A stretch of DNA of 39,490 nucleotides from Flammeovirga sp. OC4 (GCF_000812565.1 NZ_JTAM01000082.1:1-39490), one strand, 5' to 3'; shown: positions 17,996 through 26,407, counted from the first letter of the stretch. Notes: generated by a model not told the origin, from the sequence alone. Numbers and translations: made by a program.

Positions 17996-18295
17996 TTATT
18001 TTTTCGAAAGTCTTTTAATGTCTTTTTTCTGGTCTTTCTTTATGCCACCACCGATGGTAATGACAATCACGCCAGACAACATTTTATAGTAGATTCTATA
18101 GCCTTGACCGTAATCAATAATAAGTTCAAACATATTCTTCTGACCTTTCAATTGCTTATGTTTACCGAAATTACCTGTTGTAGCAATTGCATTTAATCGT
18201 CTGATGATTATACCTTTTGCTTTCAAGTCTTTCAGTGCTTTAAGCCATTTATCAAAGTCTTCAGTTTTTCTTACTTGAAATTGTTTTTCAGTCAT
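17996..18295 (-). CDS. HigB-type toxin (RelE/ParE superfamily, HI1419/Gp49-like)
   Basis: 99 residues. Family signatures: KTEDFDKWLKALKDLKAKG, IIRRLNAIATTGNFGKHKQL, MFELIIDYGQGYRIYY and VIVITIGGGIKKDQKKDIKR, all typical of phage-derived Gp49-like toxins. Many members are ribosome-dependent mRNA interferases, but this copy's activity is inferred. It is the first gene of the pair and is preceded by a palindrome overlapping a promoter element. Confidence 0.85.
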   Translation of the reverse strand: MTEKQFQVRKTEDFDKWLKALKDLKAKGIIIRRLNAIATTGNFGKHKQLKGQKNMFELIIDYGQGYRIYYKMLSGVIVITIGGGIKKDQKKDIKRLSKK

Positions 18296-18315
18296 AGTAT
18301 AGAATCGTTATAATA

Positions 18316-18338
18316 CAAATGTACGGTAAAGCGTACAT
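18316..18338 (-). promoter_or_regulatory. Toxin-antitoxin -7 element and overlapping operator
   Basis: On the minus strand TACATTTG (18316-18323) fits the Bacteroidota -7 consensus TAnnTTTG. It overlaps a perfect 7-bp inverted repeat, ATGTACG-N6-CGTACAT (18319-18338), about 25 bases upstream of the toxin start. Such a layout suits autorepression by the antitoxin. No convincing -33 TTG was seen. Confidence 0.55.
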
Positions 18339-18489
18339 ATTTACTATTGAATGTAAGAACTATTTTGTTAATTATAAATTTTTGATTTCGATTTTGTCAC
18401 AAGTTGTGACAGAATTAGTTAAGTGTTCTTGAAATGGATTTTACAAGCTCAGGTCTTCAGGTATAGGAGTTTTTTGCTTGTGGTTCGTT

Positions 18490-18514
18490 GGGCGTTTTAC
18501 TAAAACGCCCCTAC
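18490..18514 (-). repeat. GTAG-preceded REP-like hairpin, copy 3
   Basis: Read on the minus strand: GTAG followed by GGGCGTTTT, a 3-base loop and AAAACGCCC, a perfect 9-bp stem. It has the same GTAGGGG entry as the copies at 3952 and 4285, but a different stem and loop. Confidence 0.65.
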
Positions 18515-18579
18515 AGGTTAGTGCTATTATTGGAAGTTTACTGTTTTGTAGGGTGGGAATGCTTTTTTGGTGATTGGTG

Positions 18580-18643
18580 ATAAGTCATAGACTTATACAA
18601 AATGCAAGTTCTTGGTGACACCTTTCGGCTTGACACCAAGAAC
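18580..18643 (-). repeat. Composite REP unit, reverse orientation, upstream of RAYT
   Basis: Hairpin II (ATAAGTC/GACTTAT, 18580-18596) is followed by hairpin I, with a perfect 10-bp stem GTTCTTGGTG/CACCAAGAAC (18608-18617 with 18634-18643) enclosing the reverse complement of the AAGCCGAAAGG core. Confidence 0.75.
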
Positions 18644-18736
18644 AGTGGGGATGGGTGCAATGTATACTATTCTATTTATTATCATTTCGTCAGACACTGT
18701 CTGACCTTTTGAACAGGTTTGCTAATCCACAACACT

Positions 18737-18801
18737 GTTCTAGGTATTAAGCCGAAAGGCGTTACTTAGAACTGACACATTGTATAAGTCTGTGACTTAT
18801 A
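18737..18801 (+). repeat. Composite REP unit, forward orientation, upstream of RAYT
   Basis: Hairpin I has stem GTTCTAGGT/ACTTAGAAC (one mismatch) around the core AAGCCGAAAGGCG; then the spacer TGACACATTG; then hairpin II, a perfect 8-bp TATAAGTC/GACTTATA. The order is the same as in the half-units at 4321-4380 and 11533-11592. Confidence 0.75.
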
Positions 18802-18860
18802 ACTTCCAATTTCAACCAATTATTACTACCTTTCATTAGAACTAATTATAACGATTCATC

Positions 18861-19412
18861 ATGCCAAGAGCACATTCTTTCTACGATCAAGAAGCGACCT
18901 ATTTTGTAACAATGACAGTAGTTTATTGGATAGATGTATTCACAAGAGAAGAATACCGAAACATTCTGTTAGATAGTCTAAGATTTTGTCAAAAAAACAA
19001 AGGTTTAAAAATTCATGCTTATGTAATTATGAGCAATCATGTCCACTTGATTATCACAAAAGGGCAACATATCAATCTATCCGATATTTTAAGGGATTTT
19101 AAAAAGCACACTTCAAAAACGGTTATAAAGAATATTCAAGAAAACAGAGAAGAAAGTCGAAGAGAGTGGATGCTTTGGATGTTTGAGAGAGCAGGTCAAA
19201 AAAATAGTAATAACAAGAAATTTCAGTTTTGGCAACAGCATAATCAGCCTGTCATTTTAGACACTTCCGAAAAACTTTCACAACGATTAGGTTATATTCA
19301 TGACAACCCTATCAATGCAGGAATAGTACAAGAAGCGGCGAATTACCTTTATTCAAGTGCTTCTAACTATCATGGAATGAAATATAATTTATTGGAGGTT
19401 GACATGTTATAA
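18861..19412 (+). CDS. REP-associated tyrosine transposase (RAYT, IS200-like Y1 family)
   Basis: 183 residues. It has the HUH motif SNHVHLII (His60, His62) after KIHAYVIM, and the nucleophile region QRLGYIHDNPINAGIV with Tyr145 as the probable catalytic tyrosine, then YLYSSASNYHG. These are the signatures of RAYTs, single-copy relatives of IS200/IS605 transposases that act on REP hairpins. It is intact and full length. Inverted composite REP units flank it (18737-18801 and 19429-19493), the expected REPtron layout. Related units elsewhere in the window are its likely substrates, by inference. Confidence 0.9.
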   Translation: MPRAHSFYDQEATYFVTMTVVYWIDVFTREEYRNILLDSLRFCQKNKGLKIHAYVIMSNHVHLIITKGQHINLSDILRDFKKHTSKTVIKNIQENREESRREWMLWMFERAGQKNSNNKKFQFWQQHNQPVILDTSEKLSQRLGYIHDNPINAGIVQEAANYLYSSASNYHGMKYNLLEVDML

Positions 19413-19428
19413 TGGGAAGTGGAGGTGT

Positions 19429-19493
19429 TATAAGTCACAGACTTATACAATAATAGAGTTTTAAGTAACACTTTTCGGCTTGATACTAATAAC
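19429..19493 (-). repeat. Composite REP unit, reverse orientation, downstream of RAYT
   Basis: Hairpin II TATAAGTC/GACTTATA (19429-19447) is followed by a partly decayed hairpin I with the core CTTTTCGGCTT. Its orientation is opposite to the unit at 18737, so the two bracket the transposase as an inverted pair. Confidence 0.7.
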
Positions 19494-19641
19494 AGAGGGG
19501 TGTTTTGAGGTAAAAGGTATGAATGAAGAGGGAAGAGGAACTTGTGTTTCGGAAGCCGTTATGGGAAACGTTTCTACATGTATTATTCTTAGTGATGCCT
19601 AACAGTGATCACTAAGAATAATAGTTTGATAAAATGAAACC

Positions 19642-21087
19642 TTATTGGTCGATAGGCTCATTTTTAAAACTTTTGATATAAAAGAGTTTATCCTTTTTAT
19701 TGTACTGACTCAACAAATAGCCTTTTTCAGTTATGAACAGCGAGGGATAATAAATGTTCTTACCAGAATTTAATTTTATGATGTCATTTAATTTTTCTAG
19801 AGAGGAATTTTCCGTGATATGCTTACAGTTTTGTGGATCTATTATTGTATTGAAATAATAATATTTATAGCTGAATTCAGGGTTGTTACTTGGAGTACTT
19901 ACCTTGACTACAGGGTCATTGTGTGAATCATATGTAATTTTTTCTTTTACACCTCCAATGGTAACACCCAAATTATCATCTAATTTATAAACTGACAAAC
20001 TAAGGTCTGATGCCGAAATTTTTTTCAAAAACTGCTTCGTTTTTTTGATAGTGTCCGGTTCAATATTGTTTTGGGTTAAAAGAGCATTTTGCCAGTTACG
20101 ACCTTTTTGAAATAAAGGAGAATTTTTCCAGGTAATAACTTCTTTTTCATTGACTTCAAAATGATTAACTAATACCTTTTTTTTCATATCATTCACTCTT
20201 ACAGATAATTTGGAACTGTTCCCTACGATTTGAAAAAGATAATCATCTAATAGGTAAGAGTTTGATTTTGTATAAGGGGAATTACTCAAATTACTGTTAA
20301 GGCATACTTCTATTTTATGGCTAAAATCAGAAGGGAAAATTGTGATTAATTTTGTTTCGTTATTCTCATGATCCAGTGTAATTACAATTTTTTTATCGTT
20401 TTGGTATAGCTTATGTTTTTTAGATGTATCTGTAATAGAATTTAGTTTGTTGATATCTATTTTTTGAAGGTTGAAAAGTGTTTTAGAATAATTGTCAGCA
20501 TGTTCCACTAATACATCAAATAATGTTTTCTTCTCTGTTTTTGAAAAATTATAATAGGAAAGATCTACGGTATAAGTATTAGAAACTTGATTACCTGTAA
20601 ACTCATATGCTTTAATAATTGAACTAGAGTTAACGAGGGTGAATACGAAAAACTTACCTTTAATGTAGAGTGTTTCCAAGAACTCTTCTTTTTTCAGCTT
20701 AATAGGAATTTTCACTTCTTCCCCATAGGATGATAATATAGATTTGACTAGAAACTTACTCTTTCTTTCATTCGAGAAAAAATAATGATGTCCAGTTTCA
20801 TCAATATTGCAACCTATTAAAATATTAAGTTTTTTGTCTGGAAGAGTGATAGAACATGAGTCAATCAGCTGATAAGTATCTTTGTCTACAAAGTAGCTGT
20901 AGATGTTTTCTTTGTCATTTAAAAAATATGTGATTTGATCATTACTCTTATACAGAAGAGAATTGTTTCCATCATTTGTTTTGTATGGTTTACGTAACTC
21001 AATTTTCTTTTCAAGCAGAATTTCTTGTGCATAAATAGTATTCATTGAGAGTAGTACTACACCCATTAAAAAAAAGGTTTTTAGCAT
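19642..21087 (-). CDS. Secreted protein of unknown function
   Basis: 481 residues beginning with a clear signal peptide (MLKTFFLMGVVLLSMNTIYA, then QE), so it is exported. I recognise no domain. The body alternates short beta-strand-like stretches (for example DQITYFLNDKENIYSYFV and KIVITLDHENNETKLITIF), which could suit a beta-propeller, but no repeat is clear. It is Lys/Asn/Ser-rich. The next minus-strand gene upstream, at 21382, also encodes an exported protein; the 294-bp gap with a REP unit argues against a tight operon. Confidence 0.7.
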   Translation of the reverse strand: MLKTFFLMGVVLLSMNTIYAQEILLEKKIELRKPYKTNDGNNSLLYKSNDQITYFLNDKENIYSYFVDKDTYQLIDSCSITLPDKKLNILIGCNIDETGHHYFFSNERKSKFLVKSILSSYGEEVKIPIKLKKEEFLETLYIKGKFFVFTLVNSSSIIKAYEFTGNQVSNTYTVDLSYYNFSKTEKKTLFDVLVEHADNYSKTLFNLQKIDINKLNSITDTSKKHKLYQNDKKIVITLDHENNETKLITIFPSDFSHKIEVCLNSNLSNSPYTKSNSYLLDDYLFQIVGNSSKLSVRVNDMKKKVLVNHFEVNEKEVITWKNSPLFQKGRNWQNALLTQNNIEPDTIKKTKQFLKKISASDLSLSVYKLDDNLGVTIGGVKEKITYDSHNDPVVKVSTPSNNPEFSYKYYYFNTIIDPQNCKHITENSSLEKLNDIIKLNSGKNIYYPSLFITEKGYLLSQYNKKDKLFYIKSFKNEPIDQ

Positions 21088-21247
21088 GATATTTAGACTA
21101 AGTAGATTAAAAAGTTTGTAATATTTTTGAAATTTAAATAAAAACTAATTCTGATGAAAGCGTTTCCATTCTTTACCATATCGAATGGATTTGAGGTCAA
21201 TGGAGTCTTGTGGTTTACGGACTATTAGAAATCCGATTTGGATGATT

Positions 21248-21310
21248 GGTGATATGTCACAGACTTATACCATAGTTCTAAGTTACGCCTTTCGACATGA
21301 TACTTAGAAC
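21248..21310 (-). repeat. Composite REP unit, reverse orientation, partly decayed
   Basis: Hairpin II is degenerate (ATATGTC...GACTTATA). Hairpin I keeps a perfect 9-bp stem GTTCTAAGT/ACTTAGAAC (21275-21283 with 21302-21310) around TACGCCTTTCGACATGAT. Confidence 0.7.
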
Positions 21311-21381
21311 AGTGGGAAGTTTCATTTGATGTAATAAAGCGTAATACTATCTAAACGATTTAAAAAAATAGATCTTTTGGT

Positions 21382-23046
21382 TTAATTAAACGGTAATGAT
21401 GGTGGAGTCTTCATTTGGTGGAAGAATACATCTTGATGAATCATCTGATTATTACCCGAATTCATACGCCATGCTTTTTTAGGTAATTCTCTACCAAAAG
21501 AGAGTACAAATTCATAAGGCTTTTTATCTGAAACCTCTGGATTTTTAATTTTTACCTTATTGAATCGTTTATTTTGTAAAAGGTATTTGTCAAAGAAAAG
21601 CATCAGCCATTTGTCAAACTTGTGATCGACAGAATTCAACGGCTTGTAATTTTCTATTACTCCACGTTCGTTCACTTTAATTCTTACATAAATCGGCTTT
21701 TCAAAGTCTACAAAGGCATAATAATTTACTTTCAGAAACTCGTTAAAAGCGGTGCTTATATTTTCTTGTTTAAGGCGTATCGTTTTATTTATTATGTTTT
21801 GCACTTCTACATCATTCTCAATCGTATATAATTTTATGATTTCATTGTTCGAAATATGTGCTTTTTTTAATTGTCCAGAAATTGGATCTGTAAATTGATA
21901 AAGTGTATCATTAGATGATCTATTGTGGAAAAAGAATTTTGTTACGAGTGCTTCTTTTTTATCACGTTCATTTTTTAGGTCTTTCATTTGAGCATGATTA
22001 GAATCCGTATAAAATCCACTTCTATTCTTATGGTTATTGTACTTTACACTAAAAGTGTAAAATAATGAATCACCAGAATAGACTTTTCCACTCCTTAGTT
22101 CTCCATTTATAAAATGTTTATAGAAAGCTAATTTAGAATCTATGTAAAACTTAAAATCATGATATATTTTTTTATATACCTTTGAATCCCAGTTTATTTC
22201 GTATACTAACTCATCTTTTAAATTAAAAATTTGTTCAGTAAAGTAAGTGTTATTTGTCGTGTATATTTTTGAGTAATATTTTGCTGTGTTAATTGACTTC
22301 GTTTCATTTACATACTTATCATAATATTTTTTCAGATCATGATTTTTATAATGAATTGCTTTAGCGTATTCTATTATTGCTTGTATCTTTTGTTCTTGTT
22401 CTTTTCGTTGTTTTACAATTTTATATTCATCTCCTCTGAATTCAGATTTAATGTAAGATAGACCACTAATTGCTTTTAAAATTGGAGGATAATTTGAGAA
22501 ATACTTTTTAAATACTTGAAGACCGTTTTTCTTGTCAGGGTTTAAAACTTCCCAAGCAAGGTGACTTGTTTTTTTTACTAAAAAAAGTTCGTATGCCTCA
22601 GTTCCAACATACATTTTGGCAAAAGTCATATCATCAAATTCAGTAATATACTGAACATAGGATTTCTTAAATTCTTTACGATCTTTTATCCTTATATTCT
22701 GAGCAATAAAAAACGAATCTAAGCCTATAACGATTGAATTTGAATTTTCTTCATTCAGGTCTTTATACACCTCTTTTTTTACATATGCAGAGAAAGAATT
22801 TGACGGATGATAAAAGTTGATAACAGTTCTAACGACATTACCATTCTTATCATAATACCTTCCTGGAATGTAGCCTCTCATATTCTTTTCGATATTGACA
22901 TTAGGCCTTTGAGATATAGGATCAGAATATCCGTGAATAGTATTTTGTTTGGATTCAGGATTAAAGACTAACCCTAATTTGTCTTGAGCATTTAAGTTGG
23001 TATAAAGTAAACATAAAATGAAGCTGAGCAGTCTATATTTTGCCAT
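21382..23046 (-). CDS. Exported protein of unknown function with possible TonB-like C-terminus
   Basis: 554 residues with a signal peptide (MAKYRLLSFILCLLYTNLNA, then QD). The N-terminal part holds GRYYDKNGNVVRT, reminiscent of MORN-like strands. Near the C-terminus IYVRIKVNERGVIENYKPLNS followed by FDKWLMLFFDKYL resembles the strand pattern of TonB C-terminal-like domains, but this is weak. The rest is Lys/Tyr-rich with no motif I recognise. An envelope role is the most that can be said. Confidence 0.65.
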   Translation of the reverse strand: MAKYRLLSFILCLLYTNLNAQDKLGLVFNPESKQNTIHGYSDPISQRPNVNIEKNMRGYIPGRYYDKNGNVVRTVINFYHPSNSFSAYVKKEVYKDLNEENSNSIVIGLDSFFIAQNIRIKDRKEFKKSYVQYITEFDDMTFAKMYVGTEAYELFLVKKTSHLAWEVLNPDKKNGLQVFKKYFSNYPPILKAISGLSYIKSEFRGDEYKIVKQRKEQEQKIQAIIEYAKAIHYKNHDLKKYYDKYVNETKSINTAKYYSKIYTTNNTYFTEQIFNLKDELVYEINWDSKVYKKIYHDFKFYIDSKLAFYKHFINGELRSGKVYSGDSLFYTFSVKYNNHKNRSGFYTDSNHAQMKDLKNERDKKEALVTKFFFHNRSSNDTLYQFTDPISGQLKKAHISNNEIIKLYTIENDVEVQNIINKTIRLKQENISTAFNEFLKVNYYAFVDFEKPIYVRIKVNERGVIENYKPLNSVDHKFDKWLMLFFDKYLLQNKRFNKVKIKNPEVSDKKPYEFVLSFGRELPKKAWRMNSGNNQMIHQDVFFHQMKTPPSLPFN

Positions 23047-23499
23047 GATAAATAAATGAAGATGTTCTGTTTATGATTTGAATGAGTTTGCGAAAAACAC
23101 CTAAAAAGTTATCAGTAATGATGAAAGGTTTTTTAGTTCATTTTCAGTCTGCTGTTAGGTGCCTTAAATTTAAAAACTCTTTGTAATCATAGCAAAGAAT
23201 TGAAATCAGAAATACGAAAAAAAAGAGGTTTTGAGGGAAGAGGAATGAATGAAGATGGAAGAGGTGGCTTACATTTCAATACGAATAGGTCAGATATGAT
23301 CATCAAAAGTCGATCAATGAGATGTCTTCCCCAAAGCCTATAACTTCAATTATAGGGCTACTAAAATGATATTTCAAACATGTTCTTAATTCCTTTGTCG
23401 TGTAAGAGGTATTAAAATTAGTATTTATATTATCGTAATACTTAATAGATATGTATATTTGCACGAAATCTAATTTTATATTTTAGCCTAAAACAAAAT
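23047..23499. other. Divergent intergenic region with repeats and a candidate promoter
   Basis: 453 bp without a gene. An AGAAATACGAAAAAA motif and purine tract at 23210-23267 matches the one at 17322-17419. A hairpin at 23335-23359 (AGCCTATAA...TTATAGGGCT) belongs to the CCCATGA-type family. TATATTTG at 23454-23461 fits the -7 consensus TAnnTTTG for the lipoprotein gene 39 bases downstream, though no -33 TTTG is evident. Confidence 0.5.
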
Positions 23500-24840
23500 A
23501 TGACCAAGTATTTACTTTTACTCCTTTTAGCAGGACTGACAGCATGTGTATCTTCTTCTCCTCGAAGTTTGAAAAAGACAGATTTGACCCAATCGAAGAA
23601 GGTTCAAGTCATCCAAAGTCATCATGATATCTCAAGTGAAAAAGGAAAGTTTTCAGTAGAATATTTTGATGATTACGCCTACAATATCTATCATTATAAA
23701 GAGCAAAATGTGATCGCAGATGCTGATTTTATAGATGATAAAGGTGAGGTGTATTGGAACTATGAAAGTACTTTTAATTCCTCTGGAAATGTAACCTCTG
23801 TTTCGATTTTTGTAAGAGGAAAACTCAATACATTAATGAAGAACAAAATTGTAGATGGTTTAGCAGTAGAAGAGGTTTATTATGATGATGAGGATCAAAT
23901 TAAATACTCAAACTTAAAGGAATACAACAGCGATAAGGTCATGTCTAAAAAGACTGATTTAGATGCTGAGGGTAAAGTAGTACTGGTTACCGAATGTGAT
24001 TATAAGGAAGGTAAGCCGATATTAATGACTAAGAAACTTCCTTCTGGTAAAGTAAAAGAGACCATAAAATTTGAGAATAATTCTTTTGGTGATGCAATTA
24101 AAGAGGTAGAATTCAATCCTGAGAAAGAAGACTCTAGAGTAGTTTATTATGAATACGAATATGATCAATATGATAATTGGGTACGTCAATATATATACAA
24201 TCAAGACCGAATATTAGTTGGTGTTAACGTTAGATATATTACTTATTCTAATGATAACAAGATAATAACGGAGTTTGATATCATTGGGGAGTGGTTTATT
24301 TTGGGAAAAGAAAATGAAGGATTCACTTTTAATGAGGACCATACATTTTATTGGGGTGATAAGTCTGCTCAACTGGGATCTTGGTCATTTGATGTTAAAA
24401 AGAGTGTACTCACTTTAAAGGAAATGGACGGAAATGAAAGAGAGATGGAATTCAATTGTGAATTAAAAGGTGGGCTGCTACGTCTCTCTAAAGAGGGTGA
24501 AAAAAAGGTGATGAAATTAGAAAAAAGGTCTTCTGTCATAGATGATAAGTTTGGTATTAAGGTGGCTGAAAAGGCGTTTCTTGGAAAATGGAAAGTAGTG
24601 AAAGGAGAAGAAAAAACGATTGAATTTTTACCGGACCACGAACTTATCATCACTTCTGCTAACAATGAAACTCAAAAGGGATATTGGGATTTTGATTTTG
24701 AAAAGGCGCTCTTTCATATGAAAAAAGGATCGGAGGAATTAAATGAATATCCTTATTTCTTCGAGGAAGGACAATTGAAGTTTTATAATCATTACTTGGA
24801 GGAAGTGTTGACGTTGGAACCCATTAAAGCGACGCTTTAA
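23500..24840 (+). CDS. Lipoprotein with two lipocalin-like repeats, function unknown
   Basis: 446 residues. A lipoprotein signal peptide ends in the lipobox LTAC (Cys16), followed by Ser residues. The middle holds MORN/YD-like strands (NYESTFNSSGNVTSVSI, YDQYDNWVRQYI). The C-terminal half carries two similar ~90-residue units starting GEWFILGKENEGFTFNEDHT and GKWKVVKGEEKTIEFLPDHE, each with a W-[ST]-F-D or W-D-F-D strand further on, resembling small lipocalin-like domains of Bacteroidota lipoproteins. It is probably envelope-anchored; no substrate is apparent. Confidence 0.7.
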   Translation: MTKYLLLLLLAGLTACVSSSPRSLKKTDLTQSKKVQVIQSHHDISSEKGKFSVEYFDDYAYNIYHYKEQNVIADADFIDDKGEVYWNYESTFNSSGNVTSVSIFVRGKLNTLMKNKIVDGLAVEEVYYDDEDQIKYSNLKEYNSDKVMSKKTDLDAEGKVVLVTECDYKEGKPILMTKKLPSGKVKETIKFENNSFGDAIKEVEFNPEKEDSRVVYYEYEYDQYDNWVRQYIYNQDRILVGVNVRYITYSNDNKIITEFDIIGEWFILGKENEGFTFNEDHTFYWGDKSAQLGSWSFDVKKSVLTLKEMDGNEREMEFNCELKGGLLRLSKEGEKKVMKLEKRSSVIDDKFGIKVAEKAFLGKWKVVKGEEKTIEFLPDHELIITSANNETQKGYWDFDFEKALFHMKKGSEELNEYPYFFEEGQLKFYNHYLEEVLTLEPIKATL

Positions 24841-24980
24841 GTGAGGAAACCATTGAATAATATCAATAATTCATTGTAGAATATGACTTTAAACTTAACG
24901 ACTGTAAAATAGGGTAGGGAGGAGAAATTGATAGTGGTATTAATAATATACACAACGAAATATTATATAAATCTACTACT

Positions 24981-26375
24981 ATGAAAAATCTTAATTTGCT
25001 GCTCTCGCTAGTATTCATTTTACTTTTAAATCAGTTTGCTTTTGCCAGTAATATTGAAATGAGTGGAGGTCGATATAATAGAATTACCGTAAAGGCATAT
25101 GATGTTTTACATATTAGAGGTGATGTAGATATATATGCTGATGATCACCTTAGTACAGTATATTCAAATCGTAATGGTCAAAAACCATATAACCATAGAA
25201 GCGGAGGTGATCATGGTTACATTAGAGTGGAACCACACGGTACATTAATTATAGATGGAAACCTTCACATTCACAATAATGATGACGAAGATGATAAATC
25301 TGTAGTTGAAGGTGATTTGATAGTAAAAGGATCGATGACAATTGATTACAATACGGATGATGATGAGGAAATGAAATTCGAGAATAGAGGAACTATGATT
25401 GTTGCTCAAGATCTTAATCTTAATGGTGCTAGAAAATTAGATGATGACGATGAGTTATTGAAGTTTTACAATTATGGAGAATTATTGGTTTCGGGTGATT
25501 TACATTCGAGTAACCACGTTCAAATAAAAACAAGTACTTCTCATCATTATCACCCTCATTTCTTTGTTGTTGGAGATACTAAATTTGAACAAAGTTATGG
25601 AGGATCGCACCATCATGATGATGATGGTTGGTCGGTGATTCAACCACATGGTCATCATTATTCTTCTTCATTTACGCATGTTGGTTCCATTAATCATGCT
25701 GCCACAACTTTTATGACTAGAGGTAATCAAGTAGATAACGTTGAACCTCTATTGACTCCACATACATTGCAGTTAATTCATCAATATGTTTCAGGAATTG
25801 ACCTACCTGTAGAATTGACTTTTTTTACAGCAAAAGTAAACAATGATGAAGTGACCCTTCAATGGGAAACAGCCACTGAGGAAAATGTAGATCATTTTGA
25901 ACTAAGAAGATCTTACGATGGTAAACATTTTGAATTAGTAGCAGATGATATTCCTGCAGCAGGTAATTCAAATACCACTTTAGAATATGAGTTTGTAGAT
26001 ACAGATGCACACCAAGGTCATATTACTTATGAATTAAAAGAAGTTGATTTTGACGGAAAAGGAGAAACATGGAAAAGTATAGTAGAATTGAATTCACAAA
26101 ATAAAATAAGTGTAGCAGCATCTATTTCAATTTACCCCGTTCCGGCAGATCAAAAAGTGAATGTGGATATGCCATCATCCAAAGAGGAGTCCGTAGATTT
26201 TAATTTAATATTTGTGGGTACAGGTCAGATCATTCCATTAAGAAATAAAACAATACATGAAGGTGACCACCATGTATTGAATGTACAAGATGTTCATGAC
26301 GGTCAGTATATATTAAACGTGATTAAAAATGGTCATGTCATAAAAAGAAAACACGTGATTATTCATCACAGTTAG
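24981..26375 (+). CDS. His/Asp-rich secreted protein with T9SS C-terminal sorting domain
   Basis: 464 residues. The signal peptide runs to about residue 22 (NQFAFA). Residues ~25-240 are built of short strands on the pattern 'G.L.V.G.L...' (GTLIIDGNLHIHNN, GDLIVKGSMTIDYN, GELLVSGDLHSSN), suggesting a beta-helix. The segment is strikingly rich in His and Asp (SHHHDDDGW, PHGHHYSSS), a possible divalent-metal site. Residues ~275-370 (LPVELTFFTAKVNNDEVTLQ) are the linker common before type IX sorting domains, and the end (SIYPVPADQKVNV...GQYILNVIKNGHVIKRKHVII) matches that sorting domain. The protein is therefore probably delivered to the cell surface or medium. The ligand is unknown. Confidence 0.8.
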   Translation: MKNLNLLLSLVFILLLNQFAFASNIEMSGGRYNRITVKAYDVLHIRGDVDIYADDHLSTVYSNRNGQKPYNHRSGGDHGYIRVEPHGTLIIDGNLHIHNNDDEDDKSVVEGDLIVKGSMTIDYNTDDDEEMKFENRGTMIVAQDLNLNGARKLDDDDELLKFYNYGELLVSGDLHSSNHVQIKTSTSHHYHPHFFVVGDTKFEQSYGGSHHHDDDGWSVIQPHGHHYSSSFTHVGSINHAATTFMTRGNQVDNVEPLLTPHTLQLIHQYVSGIDLPVELTFFTAKVNNDEVTLQWETATEENVDHFELRRSYDGKHFELVADDIPAAGNSNTTLEYEFVDTDAHQGHITYELKEVDFDGKGETWKSIVELNSQNKISVAASISIYPVPADQKVNVDMPSSKEESVDFNLIFVGTGQIIPLRNKTIHEGDHHVLNVQDVHDGQYILNVIKNGHVIKRKHVIIHHS

Positions 26376-26407
26376 GTATATATAAAGTTTAGATTGTTTA
26401 ATTGAAA

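Larger units (their letters stand above)
18296..18860. other. HigB-RAYT intergenic region
   Basis: 565 bp without a gene. It contains the toxin-antitoxin promoter/operator, a GTAG-type REP (18490-18514), a copy of a 36-bp dispersed segment (18515-18550), and two inverted composite REP units (18580-18643 and 18737-18801) upstream of the transposase. Confidence 0.7.

Noticed and set aside
17667-18295. Assigning the toxin-antitoxin genes to the SIR2/NACHT operon
   Set aside because: A 536-bp repeat-rich gap and an own promoter/operator argue for a separate unit.
18861-19412. A conventional IS200/IS605 insertion sequence
   Set aside because: No tnpB or IS ends; the flanking REP-type hairpins and protein motifs fit a RAYT instead.
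21622-21831. 69-residue plus-strand frame
   Set aside because: Phe/Tyr/Ile-rich antisense of the 21382-23046 gene.
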